From NCBI RefSeq assembly GCF_002019855.1, contig NZ_CM007717.1:248001-312000 (forward strand): a stretch of DNA of 64,000 nucleotides, in the 5' to 3' direction. The DNA is from Streptomyces antibioticus (lineage in GTDB: Bacteria > Actinomycetota > Actinomycetes > Streptomycetales > Streptomycetaceae). Of this stretch, positions 8,810 through 18,347 are shown piece after piece (position 1 is the stretch's first letter; each line of letters begins with the position of its first letter). The notes under the pieces were generated by a model. That model was not told the DNA's origin, searched no databases, and saw only the letters and a list, made by a program, of their open reading frames with translations. A program made the position numbers and the translations under genes.

Positions 8810-9304
8810 TCACCCGTTTCCCCAACTCGGCGGATCACTCATGAGGACAACACGGTCGGCGCCGACGTCGAAGCCGAGCACAGGATGGCCGTAGCAGCCC
8901 TCCGGCTCCACCAGCACCGGCTTGCCGAGGCGCCGCCCGATCTCCCCGAGGAAACCGCAGAAGACGTCGAGCCGCTCCTGCCCCCGCACCTCCCACAGGT
9001 CGACGTCGAAGTCGATCTCGTCGGCGCCGCCGAAGCGGAAGATCGCCAGCACGTCGGCGGTCGGCCAGACCCGCAGGTTCGGGCACTCGGCGTCCCCGGG
9101 ACGGGACAGCACGGCCGCAGCCGCAGGCAGAGGCAGCACCGTCGTGCCCTCGGAGTACTCGGCCTTCCAGCCCCTCACCTCGATGAGGTCAAGGACGGCC
9201 TGCCAGTCCTCCACCGAGGTGTCGGGGACACGCACGTCCGGCAGCCGTCCCATCAGATCGGGATCGAAGAAACAGCTCACGTCGTCCCACGCAAGATCAC
9301 CCAC
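8810..9304 (-). CDS. conserved hypothetical protein, 164 aa
   Basis: I do not recognise a family with confidence. GTG 9304 is chosen because AGGA lies 8 nt upstream and the frame beyond it (to 9565) is basic, low-complexity sequence that crosses the 17-bp duplication. The protein is acidic and rich in aromatic residues (DVSCFFDPDL, DLIEVRGWKAEYSEG, RFGGADEIDFDVDLWEV, YGHPVLGFDVGAD) with no signal peptide or membrane segment. Stand-alone soluble acidic proteins of this size in actinomycetes are sometimes immunity-like, but nothing here proves that. It converges on the monooxygenase operon with a 7-bp gap. Confidence 0.7.
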   Translation of the reverse strand: MGDLAWDDVSCFFDPDLMGRLPDVRVPDTSVEDWQAVLDLIEVRGWKAEYSEGTTVLPLPAAAAVLSRPGDAECPNLRVWPTADVLAIFRFGGADEIDFDVDLWEVRGQERLDVFCGFLGEIGRRLGKPVLVEPEGCYGHPVLGFDVGADRVVLMSDPPSWGNG

Positions 9305-9341
9305 CCGGCTATCCTGCCCGGCGCCCCGATCCGGCGCAGCT

Positions 9342-9375
9342 CTGTTTTCGGGGTGGGCCTGTTTTCGGGGCGGGC
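9342..9375. repeat. 17-bp direct tandem duplication
   Basis: CTGTTTTCGGGGTGGGC (9342-9358) is immediately followed by the same sequence with one T-to-C change (9359-9375). It lies in the divergent intergenic region between the 164-residue protein and the gene at 9484, about 38 bp upstream of the GTG start at 9304. It could contain paired regulator sites or be a simple duplication. Confidence 0.7.
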
Positions 9376-9483
9376 CTTCCTGGGAATCGCGTCGGTGCCG
9401 GATAGCGTGGTCCGCGTTTGCTGTGTCTACCTGGAGTTCTTGAGGTTCTCGCATGATTCCGAGCCGACCGGGCGGCGGCCGCC

Positions 9484-10377
9484 ATGAGTGACGCCACCGA
9501 CGCTTCCGCACGTGCCGAGCGGCAGGTGGCACGCGTACGGGACAGCGCCGCCGAGCGGTTCGCACTGGCGCGAAACTTCTACCTCTCCTCCGCCGCTCTC
9601 CGCCCGTACGGCAACGCCGAGTTGAGCTTCACCCACTGGTCACGCTCACGCGGCGTCCTCGCGCCCGAGTCCGTCGACGCACCGGGCGGCAGCCCCTGGT
9701 GGCGGGCCGTGAACGAGCGGCTGCTGCGGGACAAGGCCGAGGCCCGCCTGCTCACCGACGGTGTCCCCGGAACCCCCAGCGCCCGCAGCGTCGAGTTCTG
9801 GCTCGACTTCATCCGGACCCCGTCCCCCGGCCTCTGGTACCGCGCGCACAACGCCAGCATCGTCGCGGGCTATCTGCGGCACGAGGAGTTGGCGGCGGCG
9901 GAACAGAAGGTGGAGCGCTTCATGATGAACGTCGCGCTGCTCCGCGTCCTGTTCACCCACGCGATGCTGATCCGTCCCCGGCTCGCCCTCGGTCCGCTCG
10001 CCGCGCTGGGCCCCCGGCTGGCCGACCCGCGCGGCCGTGGTGTGCGGATGTTCCTGGACCTCGGCCGGTCCTTCCCGGCCGTCTACCCGCTGACCGTGTC
10101 CGTCGAGGAGGCCGTCCTCGACGAACACGCCCTGGCCCGCATGCTCGACTACGGCCTGATCGCCCCGCGGCTGGCCGCGCTCTACGCGTTCTCCGCCGCG
10201 TCCCTGGAAGAGCCACGGTTGCCCTCGCTCCTGGACGAGGGAGTTCCGGCCTACGCATGGCCCCGTGCCGACCGGGCGATCTGGTACCTCGGCAACACGG
10301 GACCGCATCTACGGCTCATCGCCCGCGCCACCGGCGTACGCCTGCGCTGGGAGTCACGACCGCCGGGTCGGCGGTGA
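9484..10377 (+). CDS. conserved hypothetical protein, 297 aa
   Basis: I cannot assign a family. The first 25 residues are charged (MSDATDASARAERQVARVRD). The rest is helical-looking and rich in Ala, Leu and Arg, with segments such as WWRAVNERLLRDKAEARLLTDG, RTPSPGLWYRAHNASIVAGYL and MLDYGLIAPRLAALYAFSAAS. There is no signal peptide, no clear transmembrane helix and no nucleotide-binding motif. Codon use (GC-rich third positions) supports real coding. The SD region before ATG is poor (GGCGGCCGCC). It is divergent from the 164-residue protein and converges on gdhA, with a short GC-rich inverted repeat (10359-10375) at its stop. Confidence 0.75.
   Translation: MSDATDASARAERQVARVRDSAAERFALARNFYLSSAALRPYGNAELSFTHWSRSRGVLAPESVDAPGGSPWWRAVNERLLRDKAEARLLTDGVPGTPSARSVEFWLDFIRTPSPGLWYRAHNASIVAGYLRHEELAAAEQKVERFMMNVALLRVLFTHAMLIRPRLALGPLAALGPRLADPRGRGVRMFLDLGRSFPAVYPLTVSVEEAVLDEHALARMLDYGLIAPRLAALYAFSAASLEEPRLPSLLDEGVPAYAWPRADRAIWYLGNTGPHLRLIARATGVRLRWESRPPGRR
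10359..10375. terminator. possible short terminator hairpin at the 3' end of the 297-residue gene
   Basis: ACCGCC and GGCGGT are complementary arms around a 5-nt loop (GGGTC) that spans the stop codon region. It lies between convergent genes. The stem is only 6 bp and has no T-tract, so this is a weak call. Confidence 0.3.
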
Positions 10378-10431
10378 TCGTCGCTCCCGCTCCGTTCCCT
10401 GACGGTGCGTACGCCGGGCCGCGGTGAGGAG

Positions 10432-11913
<1,482 letters not shown>

Positions 11914-12031
11914 TCACGCCCCCTCTTGTCGTCAGGCCGTTTCCACCAATGGCCCGAGAACACGTTTGTTCGGACGCGCACGGTGCACACGAGAGCTGAC
12001 ACTTTCTTTACACGACGAAGCGGAGACCGTC

Positions 12032-12310
12032 ATGGGCATCATCGCGTGGATCATCATCGGCCTGCTCGCGGGCGCCATCGCCAAGGCACTGATGCCGGGC
12101 AAGGACCCGGGCGGCGTCATCGTCACCATGCTCATCGGTATCGCCGGCGGTCTGCTCGGCGGCTGGCTGGGCAAGGTGATCTTCGGGGTCGACTCCATCG
12201 ACGGGTTCTTCGACCTCTCCACCTGGATCGCCGCGATCGTCGGCTCGTTCATCCTGCTCGCGCTGTACCGACTGATCACGGGCAACCGGCGCTCGCACCG
12301 CCACGCCTGA
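12032..12310 (+). CDS. GlsB/YeaQ/YmgE family stress-response membrane protein
   Basis: This is a 92-residue, almost wholly hydrophobic protein with three membrane segments (about residues 1-17, 27-50, 62-80) joined by glycine-rich turns (GLLAGAIAKALMPGKDPGG, GIAGGLLGGWLG). This is the transglycosylase-associated/GlsB pattern, and such proteins are often induced by general stress. ATG 12032 follows GGAG. The protein ends in a basic GNRRSHRHA tail facing the cytoplasm. A GAACA-N4-TGTTC inverted repeat at 11958-11971 lies upstream and may be regulatory. Confidence 0.9.
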   Translation: MGIIAWIIIGLLAGAIAKALMPGKDPGGVIVTMLIGIAGGLLGGWLGKVIFGVDSIDGFFDLSTWIAAIVGSFILLALYRLITGNRRSHRHA

Positions 12311-12311
12311 C

Positions 12312-12370
12312 CCGCCGACCGGTGACCCACCGACGGTGACGCGCCGACCGGTGACGCGCCGACCGGTGAC
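12312..12370. repeat. 15-bp tandem repeats after the GlsB-like gene
   Basis: Four head-to-tail units share the core CCGACCGGTGAC: 12312-12326, 12327-12340 (one base short), 12341-12355 and 12356-12370. The last two are identical (GCGCCGACCGGTGAC). They lie between the GlsB stop and a terminator hairpin, outside any gene. Confidence 0.8.
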
Positions 12371-12383
12371 GCGCCGGGCATCT

Positions 12384-12421
12384 CGACGGCTCCCTCCCCA
12401 CGTACGAGGCGGGAGCCGTCG
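12384..12421. terminator. bidirectional terminator between convergent glsB-like and MFS genes
   Basis: CGACGGCTCCC (12384-12394) is perfectly complementary to GGGAGCCGTCG (12411-12421), an 11-bp stem with a 16-nt loop. It sits between two converging genes, where a factor-independent GC-rich actinomycete terminator is expected. No U-tract follows. Confidence 0.7.
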
Positions 12422-12455
12422 GCGTACGGCCAAGTGCCCGGCCGGGGAGGGCCGG

Positions 12456-13949
12456 TCAGGCCCGTGCGGGGTCGCCCTCCGGGACGGACGCGGATTCCGG
12501 CCCGGCCGGCCGGGTCGGACGACCGGCGGGCGCGAAGAGGGCGGCGGTCAGGGCGGCCACGGCGCAGAACCCGGCGGTGACGAGGAAGGCCCGGTCGTAA
12601 CCGGCGACCAGTTCATGGAGCTGTTCGGCCGCGGAGGTGGGCGTGCCGCGCGTCGCGGCGACCGTGGTGAGGACGGCGAGGCCGAGACTTCCGCCGATCT
12701 GGCGGCCCGCGTTGATGAGCCCGCTGAGCAGTCCGGCGTCCCCGGCGGCGGCTCCCGACGTGGCCAGGGAGGTGTTGGCGACCATGCACAGGCCGACGCC
12801 GGTGGAGGCGACGAGCGAGGGGAGCAGGAAGCCGTTCGCGAAGGTGGAGTCCGCGTCCATCCGGCTGAAGAGCAGCATGCCGACCGCGCCGAGCGCCAGA
12901 CCGACCGTCAGGACCGGGCGGGTGCCGAAGCGGGCGGTGAGCCGGCCGGAGAGCATCGATCCGACGATCGTGCCGAAGCAGAACGGCAGGAAGGCGGCAC
13001 CGGCCCGCAGCGGCGAGTAGTGCAGCACGTTCTGGAGGAAGAGCGAGGCGAAGTAGAACCCGGCGACCGTGGCGGCGCCGATGAAGACGACGATCAGGTT
13101 GGCCACCCACACCGAGCGGGCGCGGAACACCCCGAAGCGCACGAGGGGTTCGGCGGTGGTCCGCAGTTCCCAGACCGTGAAGGCGGCGCCGGTCACGACG
13201 GCCGTCGCGAGGGAGACGAGGGTGCCGGCCGTGCCCCAGCCGTGCTCACCGGCCCGGATCAGACCGTTCACCAGGGCCGTCACGGCGACGGTCGCCAGGA
13301 GCGCGCCGGGCAGGTCGAGCCGGCCGGCGCGGGTGGCACGCCCCTGCCGCAGGGACAGCCAGGCGAGGGCGAGGCCGAGGGCCACGATCGGCACGTTGAC
13401 GAAGAGGACCCAGCGCCACGACAGCCACTCGGTGAGCAGCCCGCCCAGAAGCACTCCGAGCGCGCTGCCCGCGGCGGCCACCATCGCCCAGATGCCGACG
13501 GCTCGGGTACGGGCCGTGCCGTCGCGGAAGGTCACCATGATGACCGCCAGGCTCAGCGGGGCGAGCAGCGCACCGGCCAGGCCCTGGCCTGCGCGGGCGG
13601 CGACGAGCTGCCCCGGCGTCTGCGCCAGACCGCCGGCGACCGAGGTGACGCCGAAGACCGCGAGGCCCAGCAGCATCGCCGTACGGTGTCCGACGAAGTC
13701 GGCGAACCGGCCGCCGAGCAGGAGCAGTCCGCCGAAGACGAGCGTGTAGGCGTTGACGACCCAGGACAGTCCACCGGGCGCGAAGCCGAGATCGGTGGCG
13801 ATGGAGGGCAGCGCCACGTTCACGACACTCACGTCGAGGACGACCATCACCTGCGCGACACAGGCGGTGGCGAGGACGAGGCCGGGGCGGGGGCCTGAGG
13901 AACTGTCGGGCAGGTCGGAGGTTCTTGCGGGTCCCGTGCTCTTGGCCAT
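12456..13949 (-). CDS. MFS drug-efflux transporter, DHA2 (EmrB/QacA) family
   Basis: This 497-residue proton-coupled exporter has a predicted 14 transmembrane helices. The first helix carries the DHA2 motif VVLDVSVVNVALPSIATDLG; the motif A equivalent is GGRFADFVGHRTAMLLG and motif C is GSALGVLLGGLLTEWLSWRWVLFVNVP. ATG 13949 gives a short hydrophilic N-terminus before helix 1. It is divergent from a TetR regulator (14111), the usual arrangement for a locally repressed efflux pump. The substrate is unknown. Confidence 0.93.
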   Translation of the reverse strand: MAKSTGPARTSDLPDSSSGPRPGLVLATACVAQVMVVLDVSVVNVALPSIATDLGFAPGGLSWVVNAYTLVFGGLLLLGGRFADFVGHRTAMLLGLAVFGVTSVAGGLAQTPGQLVAARAGQGLAGALLAPLSLAVIMVTFRDGTARTRAVGIWAMVAAAGSALGVLLGGLLTEWLSWRWVLFVNVPIVALGLALAWLSLRQGRATRAGRLDLPGALLATVAVTALVNGLIRAGEHGWGTAGTLVSLATAVVTGAAFTVWELRTTAEPLVRFGVFRARSVWVANLIVVFIGAATVAGFYFASLFLQNVLHYSPLRAGAAFLPFCFGTIVGSMLSGRLTARFGTRPVLTVGLALGAVGMLLFSRMDADSTFANGFLLPSLVASTGVGLCMVANTSLATSGAAAGDAGLLSGLINAGRQIGGSLGLAVLTTVAATRGTPTSAAEQLHELVAGYDRAFLVTAGFCAVAALTAALFAPAGRPTRPAGPESASVPEGDPARA

Positions 13950-14047
13950 GGCGCGTACTCCCGTTCGGGGTGCGGTGTGCGGAGGCGTGCTGACGCGTGT
14001 CGACGCCTGCTGACGCGCTGCGAAAGCGCGACGCGAACAATGTACGC

Positions 14048-14058
14048 GTAAGGCTTAC
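14048..14058. promoter_or_regulatory. inverted repeat between the divergent MFS and TetR genes
   Basis: GTAAG-G-CTTAC is a 5-bp dyad with one central base, 52 bp upstream of the TetR ATG and 98 bp upstream of the MFS ATG. Read on the minus strand with its flank it is TTAGGTAAGCCTTAC, which partly resembles the DmdR/IdeR iron box as well as being a plausible TetR operator. The assignment is tentative. Confidence 0.4.
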
Positions 14059-14110
14059 CTAACCACCACCGAACGACGAATCCACTTCCCGGAACTGGCA
14101 GGATGACCTC

Positions 14111-14800
14111 ATGCCCCCCGCACAGACCGCCGGCCCCGACCCCGCACGCAAGCGGCGCGGAGTTCCCAGGTCACAGCCGCGACCGGGCCTGACCCCGGAG
14201 GCCATCGCGCAAGCCGGCCGACGGCTCATCGAGCGCGAGGGACTCGACGCGCTGACCATGCGCGCGGTCGCGGCCGAACTGGGGACGGCGGCCCCCTCGC
14301 TCTACCGCCATGTGGCCGACCGCGACGCGCTGTTGCTGGCGATCCTGGAGGACATCGCGTCCCGGCTGCCGGTGGAGGTACCGGGCGCGACGCCCGCGGA
14401 ACGCCTCTACACCAGGCTGCTCACGGCCCACGACTACATGGCCGCACACGTCTGGGTCCTGCACGTCCTGATCCGCGGCGAACTGGTCGCCCGCAACGCC
14501 TTCCCCTTCAGCGACGCCTGCCTCGCCGACTTCCTCGCCGCCGGTCTCACCGAACGCCAGGCGTCCCTCGCCTACAGCGCCTGCTGGCACCTCACCACCG
14601 GCGAACTCCTCAACGAACACCCCCTGACCCCGCCCCGCCGGCCCACGCAACGCGACCTCGCCATCGCCTCCCTGGACCCCACCGCCCTCCCGGCCCTGGC
14701 CCGCGTACGAGCGACGACCGAGCCGGACCCCGCCGACACATACCCGACAGCACTCAAGGCCCTGCTGACGGCGCTGCTCCCGACTCCCCCGGCTACCTGA
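14111..14800 (+). CDS. TetR family transcriptional regulator
   Basis: This is a 229-residue repressor-type protein. A basic 30-residue leader (KRRGVPRSQPRPGL) precedes the TetR DNA-binding domain: helix 1 LTPEAIAQAGRRLIEREG, helix-turn-helix LTMRAVAAELGTAAPSLYRHVADRDALLLAIL (residues 53-84). The C-terminal ligand domain (GLTERQASLAYSACWHLTTGELLNEHP) resembles the TetR_C type. It is divergent from the DHA2 exporter and probably represses it. Its 3' end overlaps the convergent HTH gene by 8 bp. Confidence 0.93.
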   Translation: MPPAQTAGPDPARKRRGVPRSQPRPGLTPEAIAQAGRRLIEREGLDALTMRAVAAELGTAAPSLYRHVADRDALLLAILEDIASRLPVEVPGATPAERLYTRLLTAHDYMAAHVWVLHVLIRGELVARNAFPFSDACLADFLAAGLTERQASLAYSACWHLTTGELLNEHPLTPPRRPTQRDLAIASLDPTALPALARVRATTEPDPADTYPTALKALLTALLPTPPAT

Positions 14801-15506
14801 GCAAGTCCGGGCACTCGTCGGCGAAGCCCTCCGAGACGGGCTGCCATGCGCCGTGATCCTCCCGCACGCTCAACCGGTCCGCTTCCTTCGCGACCTCGAT
14901 CAACTGAGCGGTGGTCAGGGGCACGGCCGCCGCGAAGACCCGCCCGAGGTGGTGGCAGTGCAGCATCGGGCGGACTTCCGTCGAGTACGGCTCATCGGCG
15001 ACCGCGAAGAGATCGGGCAGCGTCCACCCGAGCGGCCCCGCCACGGCGGAGAGTTGCTGTCGACGGTGCGGACTCGGATCCCAGCGCCACACCATCTGGT
15101 ACAGCGTGCTGCGGGCCAGCCCCATGAAAGGCAGTTCGCGGACACCGAAGCCACGGTTGCGCAGCAGCTCACCGAGCACGGCGGCAAACCTGGTCTCGGC
15201 GGGACGGCGGCCCGGCCACGCCGGCTCCACGAAGGGTTCGCGGACGGCGACGCGGGGCAGCGAGCGGGCGAAGACCTCCAGCGCGGCAAGCTGTGAGTGA
15301 TCGCAGTGGCTGACGCGGTACGCGAACTCCCTCATGACCACGGCGTCGCGCTTCGGGGGAAGGAGTTCCGCCGGCACAGGGTGGCCCGCGACAACGAGAA
15401 GGTCGGCGGCCGGTATGTCGAGTTCGAGGGCGAGTTCGGTGAGTCGCTGCGGCGCGGTGCCGGTGCCGCGCGCGGCGAGGCTGCTCAGGACGGCGTGCCG
15501 TTCCAC
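14793..15506 (-). CDS. XRE-like helix-turn-helix protein, 237 aa
   Basis: GTG 15506 follows GGAG with 5-nt spacing and overlaps the methyltransferase stop by one base (TAGTG), so the two genes are coupled. The N-terminal part (VERHAVLSSLAARGTGTAPQ, then LTELALELDIPAADLLVVAG) looks like the second half of an XRE domain. A second DNA-binding-like region is LRNRGFGVRELPFMGLARSTLYQMVWR near residues 125-150, followed by PLGWTLPDLFAVA. Many actinomycetes carry such proteins as poorly characterised regulators. The role is unknown; operon context links it to the methyltransferase. Confidence 0.75.
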   Translation of the reverse strand: MERHAVLSSLAARGTGTAPQRLTELALELDIPAADLLVVAGHPVPAELLPPKRDAVVMREFAYRVSHCDHSQLAALEVFARSLPRVAVREPFVEPAWPGRRPAETRFAAVLGELLRNRGFGVRELPFMGLARSTLYQMVWRWDPSPHRRQQLSAVAGPLGWTLPDLFAVADEPYSTEVRPMLHCHHLGRVFAAAVPLTTAQLIEVAKEADRLSVREDHGAWQPVSEGFADECPDLLR

Positions 15507-16282
15507 TACGACTCCGCGACGACGATGTAGAACGTCACCGCCGCGAGGAAGGGCCCCGTGGAGAGGTGGTCCAGCCAGTGTCGGGCCGCGTCCTCGGTCA
15601 AGTAGCCGGCCGCCACCGCGCGTTGTGTCGTGCGTTCCAGGCCGAGGATCTTGTCGGCTGCCCCGGCGTCGCGGAAGACGGGGGTGATCGGGATGACCGA
15701 GGGCACTGTGAAGCCGGCCGCCGTCGCCAGTCGGGGAAGCTGTCTGCCGATGCGGGAGTTGCGGACGACCTCGTCCGTGACGAACTGGGTGTAGGCGCGG
15801 GCGAGTTGGCCGTCCGGATGGTCGACGGTCAGGGTCTCCCAGTCCGGCTCGCCCATGACCAGGCGCCCGCCGGGGCGGAGGACGCGGTGGATTTCGTGGA
15901 GCGCTCCCGCCGGGTCGGCGACGTGTTGGAGGACCCGGTCGGTGCGGGCGCGGTCGGCGGTGTGGTCCGGCAGCGGCAGGTCGTGGATGTCGGCGCGTCG
16001 CACGGAGACTGCGTGCTGGTCCGCGGTGCGTTCTCTCGCCACGTCGATCGTGGCCTGGTCGTGGTCGATGCCGATCACCTTGCCTGTCTCGGTGACCGCT
16101 CGGGCGAGTGAGGCGAGGTCGGTGCCGGGGCCGCAGCCCAGGTCGAGCGCCGTATGGCCGGGGCGGATGGCGAGTTCGTGGAGCATGCGCTCCTTGTAGG
16201 AGCGGCCGAGACCGGTCGCGGCGACCCGGTCGAGGTAGGCGATCGGGTCGGGGGTCGCCGACTCGAAGACTGATGAGGTCAT
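15506..16282 (-). CDS. class I SAM-dependent methyltransferase
   Basis: This 258-residue protein has the Rossmann SAM-binding motif I LDLGCGPGTDLA (residues 46-57), motif II GIDHDQATIDVA, motif III RADIHDLPLPD and post-motif VLRPGGRLVMGEPDW. The methyltransf_11/UbiE-like order is clear, but the substrate is not predictable. The C-terminal part (VVRNSRIGRQLPRLATAAGF) is typical of small-molecule methylases. It is the first of two coupled genes, with ATG 16282 and a 45-bp gap to the FAD monooxygenase upstream on the same strand. Confidence 0.88.
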   Translation of the reverse strand: MTSSVFESATPDPIAYLDRVAATGLGRSYKERMLHELAIRPGHTALDLGCGPGTDLASLARAVTETGKVIGIDHDQATIDVARERTADQHAVSVRRADIHDLPLPDHTADRARTDRVLQHVADPAGALHEIHRVLRPGGRLVMGEPDWETLTVDHPDGQLARAYTQFVTDEVVRNSRIGRQLPRLATAAGFTVPSVIPITPVFRDAGAADKILGLERTTQRAVAAGYLTEDAARHWLDHLSTGPFLAAVTFYIVVAES

Positions 16283-16327
16283 GGGGAGCAGTCAATCAAC
16301 TCCCCTGGAGAAAAGAGGGCTTGGCGC

Positions 16328-17446
16328 TCAGGACGGCTGGACCTCGTCGAAGAGGGCCAGGGCTTGGGTGGGGTCCGGGCTCACCAGGCGTTCCAGGCCG
16401 GCCGTCGTGATCCTCGCCCATCCGGCGGCCCGTTCCCACATCCGTTCCTCGAAGGCGCGGACGGCGTCGTCCAGTTCGTCGGGGTCGGTGGCGAGGGACT
16501 CGGCCAGTTCGGCGCCTTCCAGCATCGCGAGGTTCGCGCCCGCTCCCAACGGGGGCATCAGATGGGCCGCGTCGCCCAGGAGCGTCACCCCGGGTGTGTG
16601 GGTCCAGGTGTGGGACACGGGCAGGACGTGGAGGGGGCGGTGGACGAAAGCCGTGCCGTGGTGGAGGAGTTCGAGGACGGGCGCGGCCCAGCCGTCGAAC
16701 AGCGCGAGCAGGCTCGATCGTACGGTCTCGGCGTCGGCCGGGCCGAGGTTCGCGTACCGGTCCAGCGGTGCGCGGAACTGCGCGTACACCTTCACATGGC
16801 CCCCGCTGTTGCGCTGGGCGACGAGGGCCCGGTTCACACCGTAGACGGCGAGGGAACCGTCGCCGATCAGACGGGCGAGGTCCGGGTGGCGGCGGTCCAC
16901 GTCGTCCAGGGAGGTCTCCACCGACGTGACACCCGTGTAGTGCGGCGTCACCGGCGAGACCGCCGGCCGGACCCGGGACCAGGCCCCGTCCGCGCCGACC
17001 ACGAGGTCGTACGCCTCCTGCCGTCCGTCCGTGAGGACGACCCGCGCGCCGCCCCGGGCACCCGGCACCACCTGCGTTACGCCACTCCCCCACCGGACGT
17101 CGAGGGGACCGAGCAGCAGGTCGCGGAGTTGTCCGCGGTCGATCTCGGGATTGGCCCGCTCTTCCGGGCCGGGTCGCCAGTCGCGCAGGACGGTCCCGTC
17201 CGGGGACAGGATGCGCATGGCCTGCCCCTCGGGGCGGGACAACGCCTGGAAGTCTGCCGTCAACCCCGCCTTTTCCAGGGCGAGTTGACCCAGCCCCGCG
17301 TGCAGGTCGAGCGTGCCGCCCGGTGGGCGGGCGTCGGGGGCGGAGTCGCGTTCCAGGACCGTCACGGCGTGGCCGTGGCGGTGCAGGACGCGGGCGAAGG
17401 TGAGGCCGGCGGGGCCGCTCCCCACCACGGCGATGCGATGTCTCAT
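16328..17446 (-). CDS. FAD-dependent monooxygenase, TetX/PHBH-like
   Basis: This is a 372-residue class A flavoprotein hydroxylase. The dinucleotide motif is VVGSGPAGLTFARVLHRHG (residues 6-24), the DG motif is in VVGADGAWSRVRP (near 150-162) and the GD motif is LLGDAAHLMPPLGAGANLAML (near 290). The last motif, with few other domains, is like tetracycline-inactivating TetX-type enzymes. The gene is divergent from a TetR regulator only 53 bp away. Its ATG 17446 has no SD and sits about 2 nt from the predicted transcription start, so the mRNA is probably leaderless. Function in drug or aromatic inactivation is inferred. Confidence 0.9.
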   Translation of the reverse strand: MRHRIAVVGSGPAGLTFARVLHRHGHAVTVLERDSAPDARPPGGTLDLHAGLGQLALEKAGLTADFQALSRPEGQAMRILSPDGTVLRDWRPGPEERANPEIDRGQLRDLLLGPLDVRWGSGVTQVVPGARGGARVVLTDGRQEAYDLVVGADGAWSRVRPAVSPVTPHYTGVTSVETSLDDVDRRHPDLARLIGDGSLAVYGVNRALVAQRNSGGHVKVYAQFRAPLDRYANLGPADAETVRSSLLALFDGWAAPVLELLHHGTAFVHRPLHVLPVSHTWTHTPGVTLLGDAAHLMPPLGAGANLAMLEGAELAESLATDPDELDDAVRAFEERMWERAAGWARITTAGLERLVSPDPTQALALFDEVQPS

Positions 17447-17450
17447 GTCG

Positions 17451-17490
17451 ATACACTGTATTGATTCGATACGTCGTATCGCAACAGTAT
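17451..17490. promoter_or_regulatory. overlapping divergent promoters with two inverted-repeat operators
   Basis: CGATACG-T-CGTATCG (17467-17481) is a perfect 7-bp dyad, and ATACA-C-TGTAT (17451-17461) a second 5-bp dyad. Forward promoter: TTGATT (17461-17466), 18-bp spacer, CAGTAT (17485-17490), start at about 17497-17500, the TetR ATG. Reverse promoter: TTGCGA (complement of 17479-17484), 18-bp spacer, TACAGT (complement of 17455-17460), start near 17448, beside the monooxygenase ATG 17446. TetR binding at the dyads would block both. Confidence 0.75.
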
Positions 17491-17499
17491 GGTGTGACC

Positions 17500-18192
17500 A
17501 TGACTGTGTGGGACCGGCCCGAGCCGCCGACTCGACCCGCGCCGCTCGACCGTGAGCGGATCGTCGCCGCGGCCGTCGCCCTGGCCGACGAGGGCGGGCT
17601 GGACGCGGTGTCGTTGCGCAAGGTCGCCGCCCGTCTGAACGCCGGCCCGATGCGGCTGTACGGGTACATCGCCACCAAGGAGGAGCTGTTCGACCTCATG
17701 CTGGACGAGGTCTACGCCGAGATCCTCCCCGAGGAACGGCCCGGTGACTGGCGCGAGGCGCTGGGCACCCTCGCCCATCGCACCCGGCAGGCCGCGCTCC
17801 GTCACGAGTGGCTGGCCGACCTGCTCGGCGGCCGCCCGGCCCTCGGCCCGAACGGCCTCGCCGTCGCCGAGGCCACCCTGTCCGCGCTCGACGGCCTCGC
17901 CGACATCGACACCGTCATGCGCGCGGTGGAGACCGTCAGCGCCTACTTCACCGGCGCGATCAGACGCGAGATCGCGAACCTGCGGGCCGAGCGCGCGACG
18001 GGCCTGTCCAAGCACGACTGGCAGCGCGCCTCAGGCCCTCGTCTGACGAAATTGCTGGCCACGGGCGGCTTCCCGGCTCTCACCAAAGCCGTGTACGACG
18101 GCACAGACGTCGACGCCGAGACGACGTTCACGACCGGTCTGGACTGGGTCCTCGACGCCGTGGCCGCCAGACTCAGCCCGCCGCGGGGATGA
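17500..18192 (+). CDS. TetR family transcriptional regulator (TetR_C_1 type)
   Basis: This 230-residue protein has helix-turn-helix VSLRKVAARLNAGPMRLYGYIATKEELFDLMLDEVY (about residues 36-70), which is close to class TetR repressors. The ligand-binding domain follows, with WREALGTLAHRTRQAALRHEWLADLLGGRP. ATG 17500 is favoured over an in-frame TTG at 17461 because the TTG lies in the promoter itself; the gene then appears leaderless. It is divergent from the FAD monooxygenase and probably represses both genes through the dyads between them. Confidence 0.92.
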   Translation: MTVWDRPEPPTRPAPLDRERIVAAAVALADEGGLDAVSLRKVAARLNAGPMRLYGYIATKEELFDLMLDEVYAEILPEERPGDWREALGTLAHRTRQAALRHEWLADLLGGRPALGPNGLAVAEATLSALDGLADIDTVMRAVETVSAYFTGAIRREIANLRAERATGLSKHDWQRASGPRLTKLLATGGFPALTKAVYDGTDVDAETTFTTGLDWVLDAVAARLSPPRG

Positions 18193-18347
18193 CCTGATCC
18201 CCGTCACCCGGGGTTCGCACACCTTCCCATGACACACCGTCAGCACAGCGGAATGCGGGCAGCACAGTGCGCTTAAGGTGACGTGGCCGCGGCCTTCCGG
18301 CGTCCCGGGCGCGCCGCCGCTCACCACCTACCCAGGGGACGGAAGGC

